DNA of 64,000 nucleotides from positions 89,131 to 153,130 of IMG/VR virus record IMGVR_UViG_3300032092_000004; one strand, 5' to 3'. This DNA is from a virus. This document shows positions 49,644-58,111 of this stretch, piece after piece. The notes below the pieces were generated by a model. It ran no database searches. It saw nothing but the letters and a program-made list of their open reading frames with translations, and was not told the origin of the DNA. A program made the position numbers and the translations under genes. Numbering within the stretch: position 1 is the first letter of the stretch; the number at the start of each line of letters is the position of its first letter.

Positions 49644-50699
49644 ATGATAAGTATCATAATCACGGCGCATAACAACGATTTTTTTTTATATGAAACATTA
49701 GATTCTATAAATAAAAGTAACGTAGAATTCGATTATGAAATTTTATTGGGAGTTGATAACTGTCAAATTACAATGGACTCAATTAAAAATAACCTCAATA
49801 AAATATCTAAAAATGTAAAGATTTTTTTATTTCCTAAAGTTGGAACGTATGTCATTAGAAATAGTTTGGCAAAAATTTCCAAATTTAACGATCTTTTATT
49901 TGTTGATTCTGACGATATATTAACAGATGACACTTTGGCGTTTGTTTGTGAAAATTTAAAAAAGTATGATGTTGCCAAATATAAATTCGCAATGTTTGGT
50001 GGTAATTTTAATATCGACAATATTAAAACATATAAAAAATACGATACAAGTCCTGCTGGATCATTTGGTATTAAAAAAAATGTTTTTTTAGAAATGGGTG
50101 GATTCGAGCCTTGGTCTTGCGCTGCGGACGGAGAGTTTCAATGGAGAGTTGAAATGACCAAAAAAAAGGTAATAACTAAAAATAACGTTGGTTTATACTA
50201 TAGAAGACACGACTCAAATCTTACTATTGATAGTAAAACAGGTATGAAATCACCTATAAGATTATATTATCATTCACTTAAAAAAGAAAAAATTAAAAAT
50301 AACAAATATGATAATATAGAAAAAATAAATGTTTCTGAATATTTGGAAATAAATCAAAATAATATAAAAAATTACAAAATTATTTTTGAAAATTTAAAGT
50401 TACCTAATTTATATAACTTCCAAGAAATGATTGAAAACGGAAAACTAAAAAGAAGTGAAGCTTTAAATTTGGTTTTAAATCCTCATGTGGTGGAGGAACC
50501 ACCAAAGAATGAATACAAAGATCTATCAGTTAAAAGTACTATTGAACAAAAAAAATCCCAAATAGATTATGATAGAGTTAATTATGTCTTTCAAAATAGT
50601 AACAACAAACTTACCTCAATGAGAGTTAACAAACCAACAATACCACAACAGACTAGAAACAACACAAGTTTTTTAAATAAATTAAATAAAAAAAGATAA
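49644..50699 (+). CDS. Family 2 glycosyltransferase
   Basis: 351 residues. GT2 N-terminal ISIIITAHNNDFFLYETL, DSDDILTDD (DxD metal motif), MGGFEPWSCAADGEFQW (the GGFE...AADGEF region) and RRHDSNLT. Residues 250-351 are a charged extension with IEQKKSQIDYDRVNYVF. It shares this design with the next gene. Transfers a sugar to a polymer or protein in the cytoplasm. Confidence 0.8.
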   Translation: MISIIITAHNNDFFLYETLDSINKSNVEFDYEILLGVDNCQITMDSIKNNLNKISKNVKIFLFPKVGTYVIRNSLAKISKFNDLLFVDSDDILTDDTLAFVCENLKKYDVAKYKFAMFGGNFNIDNIKTYKKYDTSPAGSFGIKKNVFLEMGGFEPWSCAADGEFQWRVEMTKKKVITKNNVGLYYRRHDSNLTIDSKTGMKSPIRLYYHSLKKEKIKNNKYDNIEKINVSEYLEINQNNIKNYKIIFENLKLPNLYNFQEMIENGKLKRSEALNLVLNPHVVEEPPKNEYKDLSVKSTIEQKKSQIDYDRVNYVFQNSNNKLTSMRVNKPTIPQQTRNNTSFLNKLNKKR

Positions 50700-51655
50700 T
50701 GTCATTATCTGTTATAGTCCCAACATTCAATAATGTTAAATTCTTAGATGAGTTATTTGATTCATTTGAGAAAAATAAAGTAAATTTTCCTCATGAATAT
50801 TTAATTGGTGTTGATAATTGTGAAAAAACAAAACAATATATTGAGGAAAAAGAGTTTCCTAAAAATGTATTTTTTTTCTATTTTGTTGAAAATGTTGGAC
50901 CTTATAAGATTAAAAATACGTTAGCCGAAGTTGCTAAATATGAAAATTTATTCTTCTTTGATTCTGATGACTATATGACCGAAAGTTGTTTATCTGAGAT
51001 TAACAAGTTAATAGTTAAATACGAATGTATTAAACCAAAATTTATAAATTTTAATGATACCAAAGATGGTAGAGTTTATATTAATGATAGTGGTTTACAT
51101 GGTGAGGGTGTCTTTGCAATCCGTAAAAGCGTTTTTTTGGCCATGAATGGTTTTGAAGGTTGGAGATGTGCAGCAGACTCTGATTTTATGGGTAGATTGT
51201 ACAAACTGAGAAGAAAAATTAACCTAACAAACCTCATTTTATTTCATAGAAGATTACATGAAAATAGTCTTACTATGTCCAAAGAAACTGGATATGATTC
51301 CGAAATAAGAGGAAAATACTTCTCAATATCTAAGAACAAAACTGATCATGGACCTTTACCAAAATTAGAAAAGGCTGATTATCAAATGTTAGATAATGAA
51401 ACTAAAATATGGTCAGAACCTATATCAACATTAGAACAGAGAAAAATTGATTTACAAAAAGAACTTAAAGAAAAAAAACACAAACTTCTTGAATCAATTT
51501 TTAGTGATGCACCAAAAGAAGTCCTACAAACAGAAATTAAAGTTGTTAATTATGTTCAAGTAAATCAAACAACAAATCGCCAAACTCACTCAAACTTAAA
51601 CAAAGCATTAAAAAAGGCAAAACTAGAAAATATTAAAAGAAATTCGAGGCGTTAG
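50699..51655 (+). CDS. Family 2 glycosyltransferase, paralogue of 49644
   Basis: 318 residues. LSVIVPTFNNVKFLDELF, DSDDYMTESC, NGFEGWRCAADSDFMGR and RRLHENSLT mirror the gene at 49644, with a C-terminal STLEQRKIDLQKELKEKK. A tandem duplication probably produced the pair. The stop overlaps nothing; the operon ends here. Possible target: virion proteins, host glycan or modified DNA bases. Confidence 0.8.
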   Translation: MSLSVIVPTFNNVKFLDELFDSFEKNKVNFPHEYLIGVDNCEKTKQYIEEKEFPKNVFFFYFVENVGPYKIKNTLAEVAKYENLFFFDSDDYMTESCLSEINKLIVKYECIKPKFINFNDTKDGRVYINDSGLHGEGVFAIRKSVFLAMNGFEGWRCAADSDFMGRLYKLRRKINLTNLILFHRRLHENSLTMSKETGYDSEIRGKYFSISKNKTDHGPLPKLEKADYQMLDNETKIWSEPISTLEQRKIDLQKELKEKKHKLLESIFSDAPKEVLQTEIKVVNYVQVNQTTNRQTHSNLNKALKKAKLENIKRNSRR

Positions 51656-51667
51656 AATTTTTTTCAT

Positions 51668-51675
51668 TATATTTG
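51668..51675 (+). promoter_or_regulatory. Bacteroidota-type promoter (-7 TATATTTG), 4 bases before ATG
   Basis: T-rich tract, TATATTTG, then TCTT and ATG. Same leaderless-type geometry as at 13121 and 15916. Confidence 0.65.
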
Positions 51676-51679
51676 TCTT

Positions 51680-52042
51680 ATGGAACACAAATTCAAATCA
51701 GGAAACGTAATTAAGGACGATCACATCAAAAGAGTTAAAAAACTTTTAAAGAATAATGGAGTGTCTTTTGAAATTAATATTTGGAGAGATAACGCCGAAT
51801 TCCAGATCACTAACATTAGAAAATACAAAAACGGATGGTCTTTTGGTGATAAAAATAAATATTGCTATGAGGTGGATATCAAAATGATTGGTAACGCACC
51901 TTTTCCTCGTTACTATATAAACTCCAATAAAAGACGATTAAACTCTCGAGTTAGAGCTTGGTCTAACGAAAAAGTGTTATTAGAAGAATTACAATTCTTT
52001 GGGATGGATAACATTTGTATCTCAAAGATTCAATATGTTTAG
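51680..52042 (+). CDS. Unknown basic protein, 120 aa
   Basis: Not recognised. Basic throughout (HIKRVKKLLKNNGVSFEINI, KYKNGWSFGDKNK, RYYINSNKRRLNSRVRAW), no signal peptide. A beta-rich centre. Its own promoter suggests an early-type gene. It ends just before the packaged lysozyme. Confidence 0.5.
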   Translation: MEHKFKSGNVIKDDHIKRVKKLLKNNGVSFEINIWRDNAEFQITNIRKYKNGWSFGDKNKYCYEVDIKMIGNAPFPRYYINSNKRRLNSRVRAWSNEKVLLEELQFFGMDNICISKIQYV

Positions 52043-52052
52043 AGTTCTTTTA

Positions 52053-52060
52053 TATTTATT
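52053..52060 (+). promoter_or_regulatory. TATTTATT motif 3 bases before a start codon
   Basis: TATATTTATT, AAT, ATG of the lysozyme with the targeting-like N-terminus. Confidence 0.5.
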
Positions 52061-52063
52061 AAT

Positions 52064-52975
52064 ATGAAAGTATCGATTACAGAAGATCAACTCAAAGTTG
52101 TACAATCAAAAGTGATTTATGAACAAATCCTTGACGACCTTGTTTTCAAACTATCTTTAATCACAGAAGATGGTAAGACTAAACCTGATATGGAATGGGA
52201 TTTTGAACCTATCAAAAAAGAAATTGATTTATCCAAGTTATGGGTTAAAACTAAAGAAGATGCTATAAAATATATTGAAAAAGTTAAAGATAAAATTGAA
52301 AATCTTCCTTCTGACTTAAAAAAAAGAATTGTAAAATATATTGCCTATTCCTTATTAGGTTTATTAAGTTTAAAACAAATTGAAAAATATTTAGAACCTC
52401 CATTACAAAGTGCGGTAGAAACTGAAAAAGAATTCATCAAAAAGGTAATACCACCAAGAATAAGAAAATCATCAGAAGGTTTAATTAATCATTTAAAGTA
52501 CGAAGAAGGGTCTATTAGACATAAAGGACAACCAAATTTAGTTGCTTATGATCTTGGTGATGGCGCTTATACCATTGGTTATGGACATGCTATATTTCCT
52601 GATGAACAAGAGGGATTTGATTTTTTACCAAGATACTCAAAGATAGTTCCAGGTAGAACAACAATTACAAAAGAAGATGCCGAAACATTATTGAAAGATG
52701 ATATGAGAGAAGCTGAAAGCATCGTTAATCGAATTTTGGATCAATGGGAAGAAAAAGGAATTAAACCACCAATTACACAAGGAATGTATGATGCAATGGT
52801 CTCTATGTCATTCAATATGGGAAGAGGTATAAGAACTTCAGATTTTATCCAAGCGGTTAAACGAGGTGATTTTGATTTGGCAAGAAAATTAATTTCAACA
52901 ACAAGTGAAAACTTGTTTGATGACTTTCCTGGTCTTGAATCAAGAAGGAAAAAAGAATCGGAAATGTTTATATGA
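52064..52975 (+). CDS. Putative packaged GH24 (T4-like) lysozyme
   Basis: 303 residues. N-terminus MKVSITEDQLKVVQSKVIYE/Q with I-Y-E at 18-20. A helical region with one hydrophobic stretch (IAYSLLGLLSL, about residues 93-103) precedes the lysozyme domain: catalytic Glu in LKYEEGS (about 147-148), Asp in AYDLGD (163), and Thr170 in YTIGYGH, the Glu-Asp-Thr triad of T4-type muramidases. MYDAMVSMSFNMGRG and the C-terminal helix fit the family. It may help DNA entry through the wall from inside the virion. Confidence 0.8.
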   Translation: MKVSITEDQLKVVQSKVIYEQILDDLVFKLSLITEDGKTKPDMEWDFEPIKKEIDLSKLWVKTKEDAIKYIEKVKDKIENLPSDLKKRIVKYIAYSLLGLLSLKQIEKYLEPPLQSAVETEKEFIKKVIPPRIRKSSEGLINHLKYEEGSIRHKGQPNLVAYDLGDGAYTIGYGHAIFPDEQEGFDFLPRYSKIVPGRTTITKEDAETLLKDDMREAESIVNRILDQWEEKGIKPPITQGMYDAMVSMSFNMGRGIRTSDFIQAVKRGDFDLARKLISTTSENLFDDFPGLESRRKKESEMFI

Positions 52976-53637
52976 TGGACAGAGAAAAAATATTAAAACT
53001 ATTCAAAAGGTTTGCTGGTGATGCAATTGATCTTTACGGATTGAAATGTATTCCTGTTGGACTTGGGGAAGAAATAATATCAAAAAGACATAATAAACCT
53101 TATTATCCGATTGAATTTAAAATTAAAAATCCAAATGATGTTTCTTATTTCTATTCAATAGTAGATGAGGAACTTTTAGATATAGTAATGGAGTTTGAAG
53201 AATATGTTGGCCTTAAATTAACTACTAAAGTATTATGGGGTGAACAACCAACATTTTATCTTAACGACAAAACAAAAAACAAAATTCAAAAAGTTTTCGA
53301 CTCTGTAAGAGAAATTAAATTCACCACAGGAACCCCATTTGTTGGGTATAGAAGATATGTAATCAATATAGAATCTGTTGGTTTAAAAAGCAAACATTTT
53401 GATGATGATGTGTATTATATTCAAAACACCGTTGTCCCATTATCAGCAACAAAAAATGGTGAAAATATTGATGTTAATGATGCGATAAATGAATATATCG
53501 ATGAGTTCTTACCACATGTTGAAACATATTATGAAAGTGAAGAATATTATCGAGGTGTTGATCAAGTAATCAGTCAACACCCATTACTTAACGCTGATTA
53601 TGTTGCAACTTATTACGACACCAAGTTTATCCGATAA
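52972..53637 (+). CDS. Unknown protein, 221 aa
   Basis: Not recognised. Acidic alpha/beta protein (YFYSIVDEELLDIVMEFEEY, RYVINIESVGLKS). No signal peptide. It overlaps the lysozyme by 4 bases and the convergent UvrC gene by 11 bases, so it is the last gene of a late unit. Might be packaged or act with the lysozyme, but there is no evidence. Confidence 0.5.
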   Translation: MMDREKILKLFKRFAGDAIDLYGLKCIPVGLGEEIISKRHNKPYYPIEFKIKNPNDVSYFYSIVDEELLDIVMEFEEYVGLKLTTKVLWGEQPTFYLNDKTKNKIQKVFDSVREIKFTTGTPFVGYRRYVINIESVGLKSKHFDDDVYYIQNTVVPLSATKNGENIDVNDAINEYIDEFLPHVETYYESEEYYRGVDQVISQHPLLNADYVATYYDTKFIR

Positions 53638-54901
53638 GGGACTTACTTCTTTTCTTACGGTGAAAAGTAATAACAAATCGGTGAACTTCATTTTGAATCT
53701 CGGCTAACAAAAACCCAAACTCACTTCTTGGAATATCAAAACTTAAGCCATCAATCTTGTGGATTGTAGATGATCTGTGTTTTTCGTCTTTTGAAATGGA
53801 GATCAAGTCAACTCGATTCAATAAACCAAGATCCTCAAATACTTTTTTGGCGACACCCAACTGACCTTTACCACCATCAATAATAACAAGTGAGGGTAAC
53901 TCTTGTTTCTCATTTAAAAGTCTCTTGAATCGACGATTTAATACCTCATCGAAAGAAGCATAGTCATCAGGACCCTCAACAGTTTTGATGTTGAACTTAC
54001 GATAGTTAGACTTATCAGTTTTACCATTCTTGTAACGAACAAGAGCGGACACCTGACAATCACCAGCGGTATGAGAGTTATCAAATGCCTCAATAAGAGT
54101 TGGAACATTCAATAAACCAAATTGTTCTTTGAAAGATCTTGCAATATCGCTATACTTTCGAATACGAAATGACTCAAGTCTTTTCTCCAATAAATCAACA
54201 ACATCCATTTTGTTTTTGAAGTTTTGAGCAAGCTCAAACTCCATTTGATCAGAGTGATACTTCATGTACTTCTTCAAACGATTTCGAACTTTGTCGAACT
54301 GAAATGAAAATACATCTTTCATCTCACTTACAATCTTCAAGTAAGAAAACTTTTGAATAGAAGAAACACAAGGAGCATTACAACGACCAAGATGAAACTC
54401 CAAACAATTCTTGAACTTTTCGTTTTGGATATTCTCTTCAGTCAAGTTGTAAGAACAAGATCTAAGATTGAAAATGTCATGGACCATCTCATAGATCTCA
54501 TAACAAGAGTTGGAACTTGTAGACTCCAAAAGAACTTCACCAGTAAAGTTAGAAGGATTACAAACCAAAAGTCTTGGGAACTCATCTTCACTCAAAGTAA
54601 TAAACCAACGACGAGAACGATCATCTTTTGCTTTGATGTTGTATTTTGGTTTGTGTGATTTGATAAGTTCATCCTCCAGTAACAAAGCCTGACTTTCATC
54701 ATTTGTAGTCATGAACTCAACATCAGTGATCTCATTCACCAAAGACAAAGTCTTCTGATCTTTGTGATTTTTCTGAAAGTAAGACTTCACTCGTTTTGGT
54801 AGATACTTTGACTTACCAACATAGATGATCTGACCCTTCTTGTTTTTGAAAAGGTAACAGCCGCTAGATTGGGGGATATTTGAAAGTTTCTCTGTAATCA
54901 C
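53627..54901 (-). CDS. uvrC: UvrC-like excision nuclease, short form
   Basis: 424 residues, GTG start. N-terminal GIY-YIG domain (SSGCYLFKNKKGQIIYVGKS, LPKRVKSYFQ), a Cys region (CLEFHLGRCNAPC), UvrB-binding-like coiled segment and the RNase H-like C-terminal nuclease (IEAFDNSHTAG, VIIDGGKGQL, SISKDE). Bacterial UvrC is about 600 residues and ends in a helix-hairpin-helix; that end is missing. It would nick DNA beside lesions, perhaps with host UvrAB. A TTTG-N19-TATATTTG promoter lies 4 bases upstream. Confidence 0.88.
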   Translation of the reverse strand: MITEKLSNIPQSSGCYLFKNKKGQIIYVGKSKYLPKRVKSYFQKNHKDQKTLSLVNEITDVEFMTTNDESQALLLEDELIKSHKPKYNIKAKDDRSRRWFITLSEDEFPRLLVCNPSNFTGEVLLESTSSNSCYEIYEMVHDIFNLRSCSYNLTEENIQNEKFKNCLEFHLGRCNAPCVSSIQKFSYLKIVSEMKDVFSFQFDKVRNRLKKYMKYHSDQMEFELAQNFKNKMDVVDLLEKRLESFRIRKYSDIARSFKEQFGLLNVPTLIEAFDNSHTAGDCQVSALVRYKNGKTDKSNYRKFNIKTVEGPDDYASFDEVLNRRFKRLLNEKQELPSLVIIDGGKGQLGVAKKVFEDLGLLNRVDLISISKDEKHRSSTIHKIDGLSFDIPRSEFGFLLAEIQNEVHRFVITFHRKKRSKSLIG

Positions 54902-54905
54902 AATA

Positions 54906-54913
54906 CAAATATA
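54906..54913 (-). promoter_or_regulatory. Bacteroidota-type promoter (TTTG-N19-TATATTTG), 4 bases before GTG
   Basis: On the minus strand: TTTG at 54933-54936, 19 bases, TATATTTG, TATT, GTG. A leaderless-type start with a GTG codon. Confidence 0.7.
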
Positions 54914-54997
54914 GTGATTTTTTTCGTTAAGGCAAAGTTAAGTTTTACTTTGAAACTGTTTATAGGTAAATTTAAAACTATATATTGGTAAAAAAAT

Positions 54998-55720
54998 ATG
55001 AAATTAAATGAACTAGTAACAATAGTAATTCCTTGTAAAAATGAGAAGAGAATTATTGAAAAGACGTTGGATCTTTTAAATTATCAATCAGACATTTTGA
55101 ATGTAAAAGTTGTTGTTTGTGATTCATCTAATGATGGTATTACAAAACCATATCTTTTGGATAGATTGGAATATGATTCAGGAAGAGACAGATTTGATCT
55201 ACACATAATGGAGGGAGGACTTCCCGCAAGAGCAAGAAACAACGGATTCAAACTTGTGACAACACCCTATGTTTTATTTATGGATGCAGATGTGTTTCTA
55301 TTGGATCCTAAAATAATTAAAAGAGCGTTTCTTCGAATACATAAAAACCATTTAGATTTAGTGACCGCTAAGTTCAGAAGTGATAACGGTAAATACAACT
55401 ATATTTACCGTTTGTTTGATTTTTTACAGTTAATATCAAAGTGGTCAACACCATTTTGTTTGGGTGGATTTATGATGGTTAGAACAGAAACATTTAAAAC
55501 ACTAAAAGGTTTTGATGAGGAGATTAAAGTTGCAGAGGACTATCACTTTTCAAAACAGGTCAAACCAAAGAAATTTGGTAGAATAAATAACGTAGTTTTT
55601 ACACCACCAAGAAGATTTGAAAACAAAGGATTAATTTACATGACTAAATTGTTCTTGGGGTCATTCTTTAACCACAAAAACAAAGACTACTTTACTAAAG
55701 ATCAAAACTATTGGAAATGA
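54998..55720 (+). CDS. Family 2 glycosyltransferase
   Basis: 240 residues. LVTIVIPCKNEKRIIEKTLD, GLPARARNNG, FMDADVFLL (DxD), FCLGGFMMVRTETF and KVAEDYHFSKQ are GT2 features. Contains a short C-terminal amphipathic stretch and overlaps the phosphoesterase start by 4 bases. Probably acts on a membrane or lipid-linked acceptor together with that LpxH-like enzyme (inference). Confidence 0.8.
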   Translation: MKLNELVTIVIPCKNEKRIIEKTLDLLNYQSDILNVKVVVCDSSNDGITKPYLLDRLEYDSGRDRFDLHIMEGGLPARARNNGFKLVTTPYVLFMDADVFLLDPKIIKRAFLRIHKNHLDLVTAKFRSDNGKYNYIYRLFDFLQLISKWSTPFCLGGFMMVRTETFKTLKGFDEEIKVAEDYHFSKQVKPKKFGRINNVVFTPPRRFENKGLIYMTKLFLGSFFNHKNKDYFTKDQNYWK

Positions 55721-56430
55721 AAAAGTGGAAGACAGTAATAATGAGTGATCTTCATTTAGGGGCAAGACAATCACAAACAGATAAGATATTAAAGTTCTTA
55801 GAAGAAAATGAAATGGAAACTTTAATATTAAATGGGGACATAATCGATGGGTGGGCAATCAAAAGTAACGGTAAATGGACCAATGAATGTACCAAAATAA
55901 TAAGAAAGATAATCAAACTATCTGAAGGTAAAACAAAAGTGGTATATATTAGAGGAAATCACGATGACTTCTTAAAAGACTTTATTCCATTTCAATTAAA
56001 CAATATTGAGATTGTTAGAATGTATAATCACATTGGAGTTGATGGAAGAAATTATTATTGTTTTCATGGTGATGTTTTAGATTTTGTTATTATGAAAGCA
56101 AGATGGTTGGCAGTTGTTGGTGGGTGGTCTTATGATTTTGTTATTAAACTAAACACAATCTATAATAAAATTAGAAAGACTTTCAAATTGAAGTACCACT
56201 CATTGGCAAATGATATTAAACAATCTGTTAAGGGTGCGATTAACTTTGTTTCTGATTTTGAAACAGGAGCTAAAGGACTTACACAAGAGAAAGGGTATGA
56301 TGTTGCGGTATGTGGTCATATCCACCAACCAAAACTTGAAGTTGATTATATGAACTCAGGTGACTTTTGTGAGAACTCTACATGCCTTGTCGAAGATAAA
56401 AAAGGTAATTGGAAAATATTAGAGATATAA
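55717..56430 (+). CDS. LpxH-like metallophosphoesterase
   Basis: 237 residues from the ATG at 55717 (ATGA overlap). SDLHLGARQSQTDKI, NGDIIDGWA, RGNHDDFL, FHGDVLDF and CGHIHQPKLE follow the family order; the spacing, with HGDVLD and the hydrophobic helix in the middle, resembles UDP-2,3-diacylglucosamine hydrolases. It may hydrolyse a lipid- or sugar-linked phosphoester. Third phosphoesterase of the window. Confidence 0.78.
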   Translation: MKKWKTVIMSDLHLGARQSQTDKILKFLEENEMETLILNGDIIDGWAIKSNGKWTNECTKIIRKIIKLSEGKTKVVYIRGNHDDFLKDFIPFQLNNIEIVRMYNHIGVDGRNYYCFHGDVLDFVIMKARWLAVVGGWSYDFVIKLNTIYNKIRKTFKLKYHSLANDIKQSVKGAINFVSDFETGAKGLTQEKGYDVAVCGHIHQPKLEVDYMNSGDFCENSTCLVEDKKGNWKILEI

Positions 56431-56485
56431 TTTTTTCTTAACACACATCAATTCATTTTCAATTTACATGTCGAAATAAAAGAAT

Positions 56486-56494
56486 TATCTTTTG
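56486..56494 (+). promoter_or_regulatory. Promoter-like TATCTTTTG
   Basis: One extra T relative to TAnnTTTG; 30 bases before the YceI start. Weak call. Confidence 0.35.
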
Positions 56495-56524
56495 AAAAGA
56501 AAATAAACCAATAACAATATAAAA

Positions 56525-57076
56525 ATGAAACAACTTGTAATTGATCCAGCTCATTCTGACTTGGGATTTAAAATCAGACACTTGATGGTGTCAAACGTAA
56601 AAGGAACATTAACAAATTATTCAGGTGGTATGTCTTATACTACTGAAGATATGAGTGACGCTCAGATTCGTTTTGAGGCTGAAGTTAACTCAATTTCAAC
56701 AGGAAATGGAGACAGAGATGCACACCTTAATGGAGAAGACTTCTTCAACACGGATAGATTCCCTAGAATGTATTTCGAATCAACTCACTTGAATCTTACT
56801 GACGGTAAAATGAAAGGTGAAATGACTATCAAAGACACAACTAAAACTATTGATTTAACTGTTGAGTATAATGGTAAATCAGTTGATCCATGGGGTAACA
56901 CAAAACACGGATTTGAGATCTCAGGAACTATTAACCGTTCAGACTTTGATCTTACTTGGAATGCGGCACTTGAAACAGGTGGTGTATTGTTGAGTGATGA
57001 GGTTAAACTGAATTTGGATGTTCAGATGATGGAATTGGTTGGTGAATTAGAACCACAAACTGAAACAGCAGAATAA
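56525..57076 (+). CDS. YceI family protein
   Basis: 183 residues with YceI features: VIDPAHSDLGFKIRHLMVSN, GTLTNYSGGMSY, VNSISTGNGDRDAHLNGEDF, FPRMYFESTHL, and FEISGTINRSDFDLTWN. YceI folds as a lipocalin-like barrel that binds polyisoprenoid lipids; bacterial ones are usually periplasmic. This copy has no signal peptide, so it is cytoplasmic or packaged. Followed by a strong terminator. Confidence 0.85.
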   Translation: MKQLVIDPAHSDLGFKIRHLMVSNVKGTLTNYSGGMSYTTEDMSDAQIRFEAEVNSISTGNGDRDAHLNGEDFFNTDRFPRMYFESTHLNLTDGKMKGEMTIKDTTKTIDLTVEYNGKSVDPWGNTKHGFEISGTINRSDFDLTWNAALETGGVLLSDEVKLNLDVQMMELVGELEPQTETAE

Positions 57077-57105
57077 AATAATTCTTATACAACCTTAAAT
57101 AATAT

Positions 57106-57133
57106 AATCCCCACTCAAAAGGTGGGGATTTTT
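57106..57133 (+). terminator. Rho-independent terminator
   Basis: AATCCCCAC / GTGGGGATT stem with a short loop and T5 run after the YceI gene. Confidence 0.85.
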
Positions 57134-57145
57134 CTATTACTAAAG

Positions 57146-57153
57146 TATTTATA
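57146..57153 (+). promoter_or_regulatory. TATTTATA motif 4 bases before a start codon
   Basis: AAGTATTTATA, TGTA, ATG; first promoter-like signal of the long targeting-peptide operon, immediately after a terminator. Confidence 0.55.
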
Positions 57154-57157
57154 TGTA

Positions 57158-58111
57158 ATGAAAAATCTTGTTAGATCAATCCTTAATGAAGTTTACCAAC
57201 AACAAAACAAACCTGACTTAATTAAAGAATGTACAATTGCTGCGGTAAGATTGGATGACACCGTAGTTTTAGCAAAAAACAGAGATAGAGGTTACAAGGC
57301 TAGAGTTGAAATTATTCATGAGATTGTGAAAGATGTTGAAATGGTTTATTGGAGAGATATTGATACTGATTGGAGTGAGGGAATGAATGAATTTGGTATT
57401 GGTATTGTAAATTCTAGTTTGATGGTTGCCCAAGATGAGAAAGAAGGTAAAGGGGTTGAAAAAGAAAGAAAGATTGATGATAAAACTAAGGATAAGACCG
57501 AAAAGAAAAGATTTGCCGCTGATGGAGGTAAAATAAGAAAGGCTTTAACTTATAAAACTTTACCTAAAGTAATTAAATCTATAATTTCTTACAGAGGTGA
57601 AGATAAAAAAGATGTGGGACTCAAAGGAGAAACAATAGTCTCAAATAACGAAAATATTTATATAGTTGAGATGACCGCTAAACATTCTCCAATAATTAAA
57701 AAATTAAAAACTGACTCTAAAATTGTTGTAAGAACAAACCATGGAATTTATCAAAAGAGTGCTGGGTATACTCATGGTAGAAAAAGAAAATCTTCTGTAA
57801 CTAGAATGGAATTGGCAAAAAAACACTTAGAGGGTGTTAAAAAAGACATAGATGTGATTGATGCGATGAAAAAGAAATACAAGAAAGATCCATTTTTAAA
57901 TCCATATAGAACAAAGAACATGTATCATATGCAAACAACAGGTCAAATAATGATGAATCTTGACAAAAAACTTGTTGTTGTTAGAATGGATAATGATATG
58001 GGAGAGTTTGTTGGTATCCAAACAAAACTACCAAAAGATTACGAACCAAAAATTAAAATAAGAATAGAGGGTGAAAAAACCCATGATAAAGGCAAAAAAT
58101 TACCAACGTAG
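57158..58111 (+). CDS. Putative packaged Ntn hydrolase with capsid-targeting-like N-terminus
   Basis: 317 residues. MKNLVRSILNE/VYQQQNKPDLIKE/CTIAAVRLDD: (I/L)xE sites at 9-11 and 22-24, the second directly before Cys25. CTIAAVRLDDTVVLAKNRDRG and EGMNEFGIGIVNSS are features of choloylglycine/AAT-type N-terminal nucleophile hydrolases, where Cys must become the first residue. Cleavage by a prohead protease would expose this Cys and activate the enzyme (inference). Substrate unknown; family members cleave amide bonds. Confidence 0.68.
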   Translation: MKNLVRSILNEVYQQQNKPDLIKECTIAAVRLDDTVVLAKNRDRGYKARVEIIHEIVKDVEMVYWRDIDTDWSEGMNEFGIGIVNSSLMVAQDEKEGKGVEKERKIDDKTKDKTEKKRFAADGGKIRKALTYKTLPKVIKSIISYRGEDKKDVGLKGETIVSNNENIYIVEMTAKHSPIIKKLKTDSKIVVRTNHGIYQKSAGYTHGRKRKSSVTRMELAKKHLEGVKKDIDVIDAMKKKYKKDPFLNPYRTKNMYHMQTTGQIMMNLDKKLVVVRMDNDMGEFVGIQTKLPKDYEPKIKIRIEGEKTHDKGKKLPT

